This document shows, piece after piece, positions 11,501-19,700 of a DNA stretch of 64,000 nt; the stretch's first letter is position 1, and each line of letters starts with the position of its first letter. The stretch comes from Durusdinium trenchii. Taxonomy: Eukaryota > Sar > Dinophyceae > Suessiales > Symbiodiniaceae. A model generated the notes under the pieces. That model saw only the letters and a program-made list of their open reading frames with translations. It was not told the DNA's origin and searched no databases. Position numbers and translations under genes: made by a program. The stretch spans positions 696,414 to 760,413 of the forward strand of contig CAXAMN010018668.1 in the NCBI GenBank assembly GCA_963970005.1, in the 5' to 3' direction.

Positions 11501-14180
11501 GGCGATGACCGCCATCGGCCAACCTTATGGAACAGCTGGTCGGTCGGGGGGGATTGTACACATGATTCCTCTTCCATCCGCGCCCGCTGAAGAAGTTGTC
11601 CCAATCGATGATGATGACGACAATCCAATTGGTGTAGATACCGTGGAGGAAGATGAGGCTGTTCTCGATGAAAGGCTTATTGCCAAGCCCTTGGACGAGA
11701 AACGGGATCGGGGAACTAGAGCACTCAAGGAGGAAGCAACTTCTATTCAACATTTGTTGACACACACTCCAAAGAACCCTTTCTGTGATGTTTGCAATCG
11801 TGCAAAGATGACAAAACGACCATCATATCGTAGTGGGGGTTCAACTCAAGTCGAAGCCAATACCTTTGGAGAACATATAACGGCAGATCATCTTGTTTTG
11901 GGTGATGATGAGGAAATGGACATCGATGGTTCACGAACTGCACTCGTGATCAAAGACATTGCAACAGATTTCATGTATGTCTATCCGTCAGCGCGTCGAT
12001 CGACTAGAGAGTGCATAGTGGCCTTCAAGCATTTCGTCAAATCCACGGACGATGTTGGAGTGTTCTACTCAGATAATTCACCTGAGCTTGTCGCTGCCGC
12101 TGAGAGGTTGTCCTGGAGGCATCAGAAGAGTGTCGCCTACTTGTCCAAAACAAACGCAGTCGCTGAGAGGAGCATCCGATCGGTGATCGATGGGACAAGA
12201 GTCAATCTCGAACAAGCAGGTCTCCATCATCAGTATTGGTCTCATGCCGCAAGACATTTTTGTATGGCTCACAATGTTCTCGACACCCGGGAGGGTAGTT
12301 CACCTTGGTTCCTTCGTTTTGAAGAGAAGTTCAAGGGTCCACTGGTGCCTTTTGGCGTCAGAATTGACTATTGGATCGGACCGAAGAGCAAATCGAAATC
12401 ATCGTTGAGGTTCGAGCCGACATCAAACCCAGGTGTGTTTTTGGGCTATGCAATTCAATCGAATTTTGTGTGGAGAAAAGAGTTTCTTGTGCTTTCCCTC
12501 AAAGATGTCATGGAATCTGAGTTCAATGCAGAGATTCAGCCAATTCGTGTAAACCAGATCTCCGTGCCGGACGTCGGTTTGCATTTTCCCTGCAAAGGAC
12601 GATACAACATGATTCGAGAGGGACTCTTTCCGGGTATCAGTATCTCAGACAATCCCCCAAGAATTGAGGATGAGCAAGCTCCAAGTATACCGGAGCTGGT
12701 GCAACAAGAGGTAGGCAAACACATGGAAGAGTTTGGTTATGAACCGTCCGAAGCCCCGGAGGTGCCCGACGAGCAAGCTGATCCGCTTGAGGACGTTCGC
12801 GGATCGGGAGATCCTGCCGAGGATCCGGAGGGGGAAGAGGTTGAGATGATCGAAGTTATTGATCCCAAAACGGGTGAAACCGTCATGATTCCCAAGACCG
12901 ATTCCTCCTACTACAGTGCTAGTGGTTACAAGACCAGAAAGTACAAAGGTTCATCCAAACCTCCTGATGTTCCATCTTTTCTGTGGAAAGCTGCCTCGAA
13001 AGCTGAGCGCGAAAAAGAAATCAAGCGCTGGGAGCGGGAAGAGGCAAGACGTAAGCTTCTTGCAGAGAAATCGAAACACAAAGCCGCCGTTGCGCAGGCA
13101 GACGGCATCCTTCGTCATCAGAAGTCGGGTGCTGTCCCCGTGGAGCTTGAATACGACGCCGCCTGGGAAGGCGTGCCCACTATGCCCACTCGAGAGCCGG
13201 CGAAACATCCTCACCGAGAAAAGGGAATTTTACAATATCAATGGCTCAATGCCCTCGTGGCAAGGCCTGTTGGCCAGAAGGACATCCGCGACACCCCAGA
13301 TGCTCAGCGGTCGCTTGACGTCGAGTGGGTGAAGTTGGAGTCCAAGCCTGCTTGGTTATATGATAAGGTGCAGGAGTGGCAGCATGTATCTGAAGAGGCT
13401 GTACGCACCGGGACCAAGATCCATGTCGGCAAGGTCTTCGAGCTTTGCGTTGAAAAGGGGAGTGAGCTTCCGAAAGGAAGTCCTCTGAGAAAGTACAAGG
13501 GCCGTACAGTCTTCCAAGGCAATGATGTCAAGGATGAGTCTGATATGGTGGCCTTATTCTCGGAGCTTGGCTCCGCTCCTTCGAACATGGAGGCAGGCAA
13601 AGCCCTCGACTGCTTCGGCAGTGCACCGGGTAACAAAATTACCCAGGGGGATGGCAAACAAGCCTACACACAAACCACGTTAAAGGGCAAACCAACATGG
13701 ATTCGTGTGCCCCGCAACCGTTGGCCAAAAGAGTGGCACGGCAAATACAAAGACCCTGTTATACCTCTTGTGCTTGCACTATACGGTCACCCTGACTCTG
13801 GTGGGTTTTGGGAGCGCCATTGCGAAGAGTGTGTAGGCAAGGTGGGTTTCAGGGCCGTGCACCCCGAGTGCTGGCCGTCAATCTTTTGGCACGCCGAATT
13901 GTCCCTGTTGCTAGCGGTATATGTAGATGACTTTAAGCTAGCCGGTCCCGCTTCAAACCATGAGAAGGGATGGCAACTGATAGGCACGCACATAGACATG
14001 GATACACCTGAGGATGTTGGTAGGTATCTTGGATGCGACCACATCGTGTCCCATGATGTAAAGCTGCCTGTTGATGTTCATCCTTTCGCTCACGTGTTTG
14101 ACCATGAGCTCAGTGACCCTGCAAGTAAGCCAGCGGCCCCCCGTCCGCCGAACACAGGATTACTGGACCCATTTCCCTGA
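8556..14180 (+). CDS. ORF1: Gag-protease-integrase-reverse transcriptase
   Basis: This is the main polyprotein of the element, 1874 codons. A second ATG at 8583 sits in a better context (gccATGg) and may be the true start. In order: a Gln/Glu coiled coil (about residues 85-205), Lys/Ser-rich tract (255-330), a Gag capsid-like region (350-565), two CCCH fingers of form C-x7-C-x5-C-x3-H (from C580 and C632), an aspartic protease DTGS (D871), integrase HHCC (H1066, H1070, C1077, C1080) and integrase core D1111, D1173, E1204 (spacing a little shorter than DD35E), then reverse transcriptase with YVDD (1789-1792). It makes the particle, matures it, copies the RNA and integrates the DNA. CCCH fingers in place of the usual CCHC knuckle are notable. 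The frame ends inside the late RT region; RNase H follows in ORF2, +1 frame. Confidence 0.92.
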   Translation: MRTLGRLAAMDALEDERSRSGYAPTTPLMSEHEGSDILVPLPPDLLSVPLLSPVQGDLGPMEAPSPFAPTTSVINQIDARTLQQAVIVNQDQSAAVAQVAELRHQAIMSEAQNRFNEEATRMREDVERQARDFVAESSRANEQQTLEQLRIAQQQLQQQQEDERKRFLTQTALEKHEFALKERAVAQERENSLRAELAEQARIIKELREGMYAAPGNRMSEMAPKHKSSSPEARSCKATSSMPKPPSPPDNAHQSDADSERSEKKKKKKKSDRRKNDETQKRGRSPTKKRTKKKSPSPSPSGCSSSDADSTSSSSVRDKISKLVKKELKKMLKKDGPPEKEQRAKEADKVLIPKFPTPERYRDWKIKVRDNVSAASAKPDDARKWIGKVFQEDQNIDALADSEGFPTLDAKLLSSLTNCAEGDLGRQIATFKELQARENKPVKGRQVLLKFHEYFATSIKHGAIYDLEDLMSVKLVNDDLKSFISKWDSILAGMKREPEKSVLEAYFHMAIKSFRPLTHDLALYDRAAEGSKEKTYDFLIAASRAYLERKRLDKMRDATKRSLGGKDPVAPAKLDKKGVCFEFQKTGKCKRGSSCPFKHEKPREDSKGKGKGKSRSRSQSRSLTPGSRKETCKFWKAGNCHRGKDCAFQHPEKTVPAKEDKRKKKKKKKKKEKPRKRSKSGSRSGSDSSTGSESQRKKGGKSSSSNAPAAVCLLRTLVFAATISNGSTAFINSPLGSVVMPAYPAMPVLSNNLNTHENANVIRTRIHFDDNPTVFEHTVDQNMRFKPVGVRHKKKKRLLPVDYRGDPSVLRVAQEDASIAAQHLQNAVDNELHNRPATCGYLCDSVMGCVKCFKPVNSPSMATPEIAWIADTGSAHDLVSRNMLHDCEVSQSSRPVSLLTANGVFQAVDQATVDVPVLGTQITPYVLDDSPAVVSVGQRCIDAGWSFHWPAYSRPYFKKPDGTKVKLEAQDYVPYLPSTTGMAMTAIGQPYGTAGRSGGIVHMIPLPSAPAEEVVPIDDDDDNPIGVDTVEEDEAVLDERLIAKPLDEKRDRGTRALKEEATSIQHLLTHTPKNPFCDVCNRAKMTKRPSYRSGGSTQVEANTFGEHITADHLVLGDDEEMDIDGSRTALVIKDIATDFMYVYPSARRSTRECIVAFKHFVKSTDDVGVFYSDNSPELVAAAERLSWRHQKSVAYLSKTNAVAERSIRSVIDGTRVNLEQAGLHHQYWSHAARHFCMAHNVLDTREGSSPWFLRFEEKFKGPLVPFGVRIDYWIGPKSKSKSSLRFEPTSNPGVFLGYAIQSNFVWRKEFLVLSLKDVMESEFNAEIQPIRVNQISVPDVGLHFPCKGRYNMIREGLFPGISISDNPPRIEDEQAPSIPELVQQEVGKHMEEFGYEPSEAPEVPDEQADPLEDVRGSGDPAEDPEGEEVEMIEVIDPKTGETVMIPKTDSSYYSASGYKTRKYKGSSKPPDVPSFLWKAASKAEREKEIKRWEREEARRKLLAEKSKHKAAVAQADGILRHQKSGAVPVELEYDAAWEGVPTMPTREPAKHPHREKGILQYQWLNALVARPVGQKDIRDTPDAQRSLDVEWVKLESKPAWLYDKVQEWQHVSEEAVRTGTKIHVGKVFELCVEKGSELPKGSPLRKYKGRTVFQGNDVKDESDMVALFSELGSAPSNMEAGKALDCFGSAPGNKITQGDGKQAYTQTTLKGKPTWIRVPRNRWPKEWHGKYKDPVIPLVLALYGHPDSGGFWERHCEECVGKVGFRAVHPECWPSIFWHAELSLLLAVYVDDFKLAGPASNHEKGWQLIGTHIDMDTPEDVGRYLGCDHIVSHDVKLPVDVHPFAHVFDHELSDPASKPAAPRPPNTGLLDPFP
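8715..8733 (+). other. GNRA stem-loop 1 (ORF1)
   Basis: Stem ccagg/cctgg, loop ggga (8722-8725), unpaired g8731, outer gt/gc pairing. Confidence 0.7.
9195..9213 (+). other. GNRA stem-loop 2 (ORF1, GGAA loop)
   Basis: Stem ccgg/ccgg, loop ggaa (9202-9205), a-a mismatch, unpaired t9211, outer gc/gt. Confidence 0.6.
9813..9830 (+). other. GNRA stem-loop 3 (ORF1)
   Basis: Continuous stem gccgagg/ccttggt with two G-T pairs, loop ggga (9820-9823); no bulge in this copy. Confidence 0.65.
10753..10771 (+). other. GNRA stem-loop 4 (ORF1)
   Basis: Stem cgct/agcg, loop ggga (10760-10763), one mismatch, unpaired g10769, outer gc/gt. Confidence 0.65.
12282..12300 (+). other. GNRA stem-loop 5 (ORF1)
   Basis: Stem accc/gggt, loop ggga (12289-12292), unpaired g12298, outer ga/tt pairs with one G-T: the outer pair covaries away from GC. 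Confidence 0.6.
12799..12817 (+). other. GNRA stem-loop 6 (ORF1)
   Basis: Stem ggatc/gatcc, loop ggga (12806-12809), unpaired t12815, outer gc/gc. Confidence 0.75.
13158..13176 (+). other. GNRA stem-loop 7 (ORF1)
   Basis: Stem cgcct/aggcg, loop ggga (13165-13168), unpaired t13174, outer gc/gc. Confidence 0.75.
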
Positions 14181-16623
14181 GCACGGAACTTTCGTACATC
14201 ATCACGTCCAACCACGACGGCGCTTTGAAATCAGGCCTGTCAGCGCTGTTGGTTTGGATCCATGTGATCTACGATACACTGAGTATGTCCCGTGCACGGA
14301 GGGATCCGATGCCAAGAATGCGGGGGGTGCCTCCCATATTTGGCACGACATCAAGGTTGATCGACAGCAAGGGTTGCCTTTTTGGTGGACAGGGGAGACC
14401 TACTTCATCGACAAGTGCATACCCGACCCCAAAGTCGCCGTAGCTGCCGTGAAAAGGATAAGGGACAAGACAAAGGCTAAGAAAGCTGCGCGTGCCCAAG
14501 GTTTCACGTTTTTGGACCAACTGGAAGAGCAACAAGGTTGCGTGACCAAGCCTGTCACTACTGTCAAGTACGATATGAGGGGTTTCCTTCGTCAATGTCT
14601 TGAAAGGTACGAGAGTTTGGTCAAGAAACCGGTAACATACCGCAAGGTGTCAACGCCGTTCCACGATGATAAAATTGCAAGACCTATCGGGGATGAACAT
14701 GAATGCCGGGGGGAACTCCAGGCCATCGCGAGTCGCGTGTTGATGAAAGTTCTTTTTGCAGCAAGAATGGCGCGGTTCGATTTGTTGCGTGCGACCCAAG
14801 GCCTTGCAAGTCGTGTGACAAAGTGGTCAAAGGATTGCGATTTAGCACTCCACCGGTTGATGTGCTACATCCACAGCACCATTGACCACGTGCAAATGGG
14901 CTTCATTGGTGATCCACCTGACTCATGTAAGCTGTGGCTCTTTGCCGACAGCGATCACGCTGGTGAGCACGATAGTAGGTCCACATCTGGATGCATTTTG
15001 GCAATGGTTGGACCAAACACGTATTTCCCTCTCACCGCCTTCTCAAAGAAACAAACCTCTACAGCCATTAGTTCTACTGAGGCGGAGGTTGTTGCAGCGA
15101 ACCTTGCAATGAGGACTGTTGGTCTTCCTTCCTCCTGCTTGTGGCAAGTAATCCGTCAGGCGGGGGGAGTGACATCGCAAAGTTCGAGCAAGAAAGAGAA
15201 ATCGGCCGTGGGAACACGTGCTCAAAAGCAGAAACATGACACATGGGAATTTGATCCTTTAAGAGATCAGTTGATTAGGAGACATGTCACGCCTAGGTAC
15301 CAATTGTTCGACCCCAAAGAAACCGAAGACTGCCCAATAGATCACAAGTTTATCTCATCTCAGCGTATTACTGTCGCTCAATATCAGGACGGTGAGCTCG
15401 ATGTTGATGTGAGTTGGGATTGGTCAATCAGAGAAGGTCAGAGGGTCATGAGGAACGAATGGACTGGCATGACTGTTTTCCGTATTCCGGGTCCCAACGA
15501 AGTCGACTATGGTGTTGAATCACGTGAAATAAGGAATGCTCTTACCGATGCATGTTATGTCGGAAGGGGTCGCGAAGGTTCACTAGACATTTATCTGATT
15601 GGTAAAGGTGCCTTCGAGATGGTCGTCTTGGAAGATAACCAAGCAACAATACGAATATTGGAATCCGGACGATCGCCTGCGTTTCGACACGCTGACAAGA
15701 CCCAAAGACTTAACCTTGCATGGCTTGCTGAACAATTCCAACGCAAGCACTTCACGCTGGTGTATGTTGCCTCAGCGCTCCAAGCCGCGGACATCCTCAC
15801 CAAACCGTTTACAAACGCCGAAAAATGGACCCAACTCCTCAAACTTCTTTGCATTTCCCCTCATGGTTCGAGCGGCCCAGGACCGAAGTCATCGGCTTCT
15901 CGCCCGGGGGGACCCGTGGCTCCTGCTACGTCCAGAGCTCAAGATCGTGCGTTGCTTGAAGTTTGCTGTGGGAAGGATTCCAAGCTCGGTGATACAACTC
16001 GTGTTAAATCTAAAGGTTGTCTTTCCTTTAGGTTAACCGAGGAGGATGATCTCACGAAACCCGAAACTCGAAAACGATTTGTGAAAGACGTGCTACAGTC
16101 GTTGCGGAGCATAGGACCTGAAGCCAAACTGTTAGTATGGGTGAGCCTTCCCTGCACGGGGGGATCACCCTGGACACACGTCAACAAAGAGATCCCATCA
16201 GCAGCGGCAAAGATTGATGAGCATCAACAACTTTTCAAAAGGTTGTGGGGAGCAATGGTTGATCTAACCAACTCGCTCCGAGCAGTAAAACCGTTCATCG
16301 CAATCGAATGGCCAAAGAACTGCACTTACTGGAAGCTTGAGAAAGTAACCCAGTTTTGCAAGCTACACCACCTGTGCCCTGTGTCATTCGATGGTTGTAT
16401 GCTGGGCGTTGTTGACAAACACCAGGTGCCCATCCGCAAACCATGGACTGTGCAAACTGATTTAGTTCATATTAATGAGTTGTTTAATGGGCTTGTGTGC
16501 GATGGAAGTCATGATCATGCAGAGGGTAGAGGAGAGTCACTCAAACGTACGGAAGATTACACATTTCGTATGACTGATTTGATTCGCCAAGCCTTCAGCA
16601 TGTCCGTGACCCGTTGCAATTAA
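14071..16623 (+). CDS. ORF2: RT tail, RNase H and methyltransferase-like domain
   Basis: The frame overlaps ORF1 by 110 bases and is +1 to it; the listed start is only where the frame opens. RNase H is clear: FADSDHAG (D293), SSTEAE (E337), LEDNQAT (D522) and the closing LQAADILTKPF. Between E337 and D522 there are about 185 residues where copia elements usually have a few tens, so there is an insertion of roughly 150 residues. After RNase H and a Pro/Gly linker comes a domain of about 230 residues with LLEVCCG (628-634), LPCTGGSPW (693-701), IEWPKN (745-750) and PIRKPW. The order recalls cytosine-5 methyltransferase motifs I, IV, VI and VIII, with Cys695 as the candidate nucleophile. Retroelements carrying such enzymes have been reported in Symbiodinium. 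RNase H is sure; the methyltransferase reading is moderate. Confidence 0.85.
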   Translation: MMFILSLTCLTMSSVTLQVSQRPPVRRTQDYWTHFPEHGTFVHHHVQPRRRFEIRPVSAVGLDPCDLRYTEYVPCTEGSDAKNAGGASHIWHDIKVDRQQGLPFWWTGETYFIDKCIPDPKVAVAAVKRIRDKTKAKKAARAQGFTFLDQLEEQQGCVTKPVTTVKYDMRGFLRQCLERYESLVKKPVTYRKVSTPFHDDKIARPIGDEHECRGELQAIASRVLMKVLFAARMARFDLLRATQGLASRVTKWSKDCDLALHRLMCYIHSTIDHVQMGFIGDPPDSCKLWLFADSDHAGEHDSRSTSGCILAMVGPNTYFPLTAFSKKQTSTAISSTEAEVVAANLAMRTVGLPSSCLWQVIRQAGGVTSQSSSKKEKSAVGTRAQKQKHDTWEFDPLRDQLIRRHVTPRYQLFDPKETEDCPIDHKFISSQRITVAQYQDGELDVDVSWDWSIREGQRVMRNEWTGMTVFRIPGPNEVDYGVESREIRNALTDACYVGRGREGSLDIYLIGKGAFEMVVLEDNQATIRILESGRSPAFRHADKTQRLNLAWLAEQFQRKHFTLVYVASALQAADILTKPFTNAEKWTQLLKLLCISPHGSSGPGPKSSASRPGGPVAPATSRAQDRALLEVCCGKDSKLGDTTRVKSKGCLSFRLTEEDDLTKPETRKRFVKDVLQSLRSIGPEAKLLVWVSLPCTGGSPWTHVNKEIPSAAAKIDEHQQLFKRLWGAMVDLTNSLRAVKPFIAIEWPKNCTYWKLEKVTQFCKLHHLCPVSFDGCMLGVVDKHQVPIRKPWTVQTDLVHINELFNGLVCDGSHDHAEGRGESLKRTEDYTFRMTDLIRQAFSMSVTRCN
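14294..14312 (+). other. GNRA stem-loop 8 (ORF2)
   Basis: Stem cgga/tccg, loop ggga (14301-14304), a-a mismatch, unpaired t14310, outer gc/gc. Confidence 0.68.
14705..14723 (+). other. GNRA stem-loop 9 (ORF2, GGAA loop)
   Basis: Stem gggg/ctcc with one G-T, loop ggaa (14712-14715), c-a mismatch, unpaired g14721, outer gc/gc. Confidence 0.6.
15902..15920 (+). other. GNRA stem-loop 10 (ORF2 linker)
   Basis: Stem cggg/cccg, loop ggga (15909-15912), c-t mismatch, unpaired g15918, outer gc/gc. Lies in the linker between RNase H and the methyltransferase-like domain. Confidence 0.68.
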
Positions 16624-16634
16624 CTCTCAAGATC

Positions 16635-16653
16635 GCGACCGGGGACGGTTTGT
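16635..16653 (+). other. GNRA stem-loop 11 (ORF2-ORF3 gap)
   Basis: Stem gaccg/cggtt with one G-T, loop ggga (16642-16645), unpaired t16651, outer gc/gt. Non-coding position between the ORF2 stop and ORF3 start. Confidence 0.72.
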
Positions 16654-16704
16654 CACACGTGACAACATCGCTTCGCTGTTTTCTTTGTTGCTTCGTCGTT
16701 CGCT

Positions 16705-19700
16705 ATGACTATGTTCACTGAGGGTACTTTCGAGTTCTTCCTCAACGAACCCGGTGCTTATGCGCCTCCCGCGTCACAACCGACAGAGAAGGGAAGCCTG
16801 TCGACGTGGGGTGATCTGTTGCGACGTGTTGCAACACTCGGACATGCTGTTAACAACGTGTCTGATGCTCGTGCGAAGGTCGATGCGATGTGTGACGCCG
16901 ACCCATTTGAAGCGTGCCTCTCATCACTTGGTGCCATCGGTGAGAAGCACAAGGAACTTATTGCCTCCAATCCTCCCAGGATCATGCATCAATTGCCATG
17001 CCCGGGGGGACCCGTGGCCGACTTCATTTTCGCTGGTGACTCCTCTATGGCCTTGGTGGACTGTCATGAGAAGTATGCAGATGGTACACCTAAGAAAGTG
17101 CAGAGGAACGTCGGCGAGTACCTCAAGTCGGGTGCCAAAGATATCTTTGGTCCTCGCGTCGGCCAGGTGCAGTACGCGATGAAATGGGGTAAGGGTCTTC
17201 AACAAATCAATGATGCAATTGAAGAGTGTCTAGACCACCCATATCGTCGCACACCGGGAGGTGATGCCCCTGCAGTAGTCGTTGTGTCGTACGCAGGAAA
17301 TGATGTCTACGGAAACCATGGATTCACTGGAAATTCCTGGATTGACAGCCGTGCCATCAGCAAAAATCCTGCCAAACAGAAAGCGGCTTTTGACTACCAA
17401 GCTGAACTCGCGCAAAAACACACCCAACAACTACGACGACTTGCGGACTTCCGGAAAAGGAAAGACGTTGCTGCGGTGATTTGCATTTGCTTTTGCGATG
17501 GTCAGTCCTACGGCCTCCCTCAGGACTATTCCCGACAGATGGTGTTGATAGCCGAGACTCTGACTAAACTCGGAGTAACAGCTGTGACCGGCACAACGCT
17601 CGTTCGCTCGTGCACCCGATACGATGGGCTCCATTGTGAGAACACAGATGAAAACAGGTATTATTTCCTCCGGTACTTTTCTGCGGTGGGCCTGTTCATC
17701 TACCACTACTGGATCCTTTCCGGGGTGGACTCTCTACGCAAGAAGGCCAACCTTATTGGGAAGCCTCGAGCCATGTCATTCGTGGAGCGTGCCCGCGAAC
17801 GCACTCGTCGTGAGCGACTGATGAAGGGCTATCTGTTCCTGGATGAATGGGATGACCACGACCCTCCTCGGCAGACCGCGATCAATCCTATGGATGAAGT
17901 GGTGACCCTGACTGATTCCAACGAAATCATCCGCTTCGATGACCTTGGAGATGTCACCTATGCAGATGAAGACATGATCAAAGCGGCACTGAACCATCCT
18001 CTGAATGCTTACCTCAAGGGAGAGCGAAAGAATGTCTCGCCCGGGGGGACCGCGGGTCGGAAGGTGCGCTATGAAGTTGATCCACTTGATGTTCCTATGG
18101 AGGGTGACCCAGCCCAACCGCCAGAAGTTGAGCCTACGTTCAATAAGCTTCTGGAGGATAGTGCTGTACCGCCTCCGGGGACGGAGAGCCGTGATCAGTC
18201 CAATCAAGCAGCATCGACGACTCCTGGGATGGAATTTCTTACCCGTTCCATTGCCGTGTCGGCGGCTGGTGATCCAGAGAATGTCCCAGCTCCCGTCACC
18301 GAAGAAGACGAGAAGATGGTATCAACCGAGCCAATTGATGATCCTGACATCATGAATCAGCTCATCAAACCTCATCTGCAAAAGGCTGTGGATGACGGCT
18401 TCATGGATGTTGACGAGGATGAGGACGAAGATGAAATCATCCTCTTCAAGGAGCCAATCCTCACAGCGCTTACCCCCGAAATGCGTGGCAATGAGTTCAA
18501 GGTTTGTGCAGTGGACTACCAAATGTCCGATGAACCCGATGGTACGGACATTGTCCGGCTACACACCGATGAGAGCTCATTACCCGAGTTGACCGGTGAC
18601 GCACTTCGACACTTCAAGGAAGTTACTGAGCCGGTGCAAGTTTCGGGAGCAGCACCCAAACCTGAGGAACCTACGGCCAAAAAGACTGTGACCTTCTCGC
18701 CGTCTACGAAGCGAACAAGTGCCGATGATCAAGCCGAAGAACCTGCCTCGAAATCATCGAAAAAGACTGATGAGCAGCATACCGTACGCCCGGCGGGAGC
18801 CGAGGCCAGTGCATCAGCACCAAAGTCTCAACCTCCGCCACTTCCGGGACCGAAGGAAGCTGCATCACCTAAGATCAAGGCAAAGCCGCGTCCAAAGCCC
18901 ACTGATCAGCCTCAGCCTAATGTTCTCGGCAATCCCTACTTGGGCGAGCCCGGCGAAATTGTTGTGTGTCCAACGAAAGATTTGCCTGGGGTGAAGCACA
19001 TGTCACTCAGCTCAGACCAACAATGGATCTCGAAGAGAGTGACGAGCTTGCTCCGTGGGTGGGAACACATCGCCAAGAACAACCGCGTGGAGCCTCCTCC
19101 TTTCTTGCCTGGCCTATGGATGGACTTTACAAGTGTTTACCGGTACGTGAAGAAGAAGTTCGTCGCCCGACTGACACTGGAAGAGCTGATTCTCGTTGTG
19201 GTGAACAACCATCGCTTTATGGTCGAGGCCAAGATACCGCCGGAGGGGACTCTGGTCGCGGGAAAGTACGGGTTCACGCCCATCAAGCTGAAAGCAATAG
19301 CCAATCACAACCATTGGGCGACCAGGAATGTGGAGAATGCAATGCCTGAGATCACTCGATTGATCACCTTGGATCCTCAGTTCACTCAAGAGTGTTTCAT
19401 TGATGGCAAGTTCCCACAGGTCCCAGTCGATTCTATCATCAAGGTCATGGAAGTAGAGCCTTCGATTGTGTATCACTACACGCACAATGCGGTGATGATG
19501 GACATCATCAACATGGGCATTTTGCCGGGTGGACTGAAAGCTGCGAACAAGTACAGCTTTCTGTCGAAGGAAGACCCATGGTCGATCTCAGACACCCAAT
19601 TTGCTTCCATGGCCGCAACCCGACCGCTCTGCTTCGCTCTCGACTTCAGGTTGATGATTGCAGAGGGACTGCGCATTGTTGAGACAACAGCTGGGGCAAT

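Noticed and set aside
13026..13036. cgct-ggg-agcg hairpin in ORF1
   Set aside because: It pairs, but with a three-base loop and no outer pairing, so it does not fit the 19-base geometry; similar cases at 12617-12627 and 19660-19672 were left out.
16154..16172. Another ggggggga site in ORF2 that might be a stem-loop of the GNRA set
   Set aside because: Only two pairs form next to the loop and the rest mismatches; likewise the G runs near 11531-11540 and 15161-15171 do not pair.
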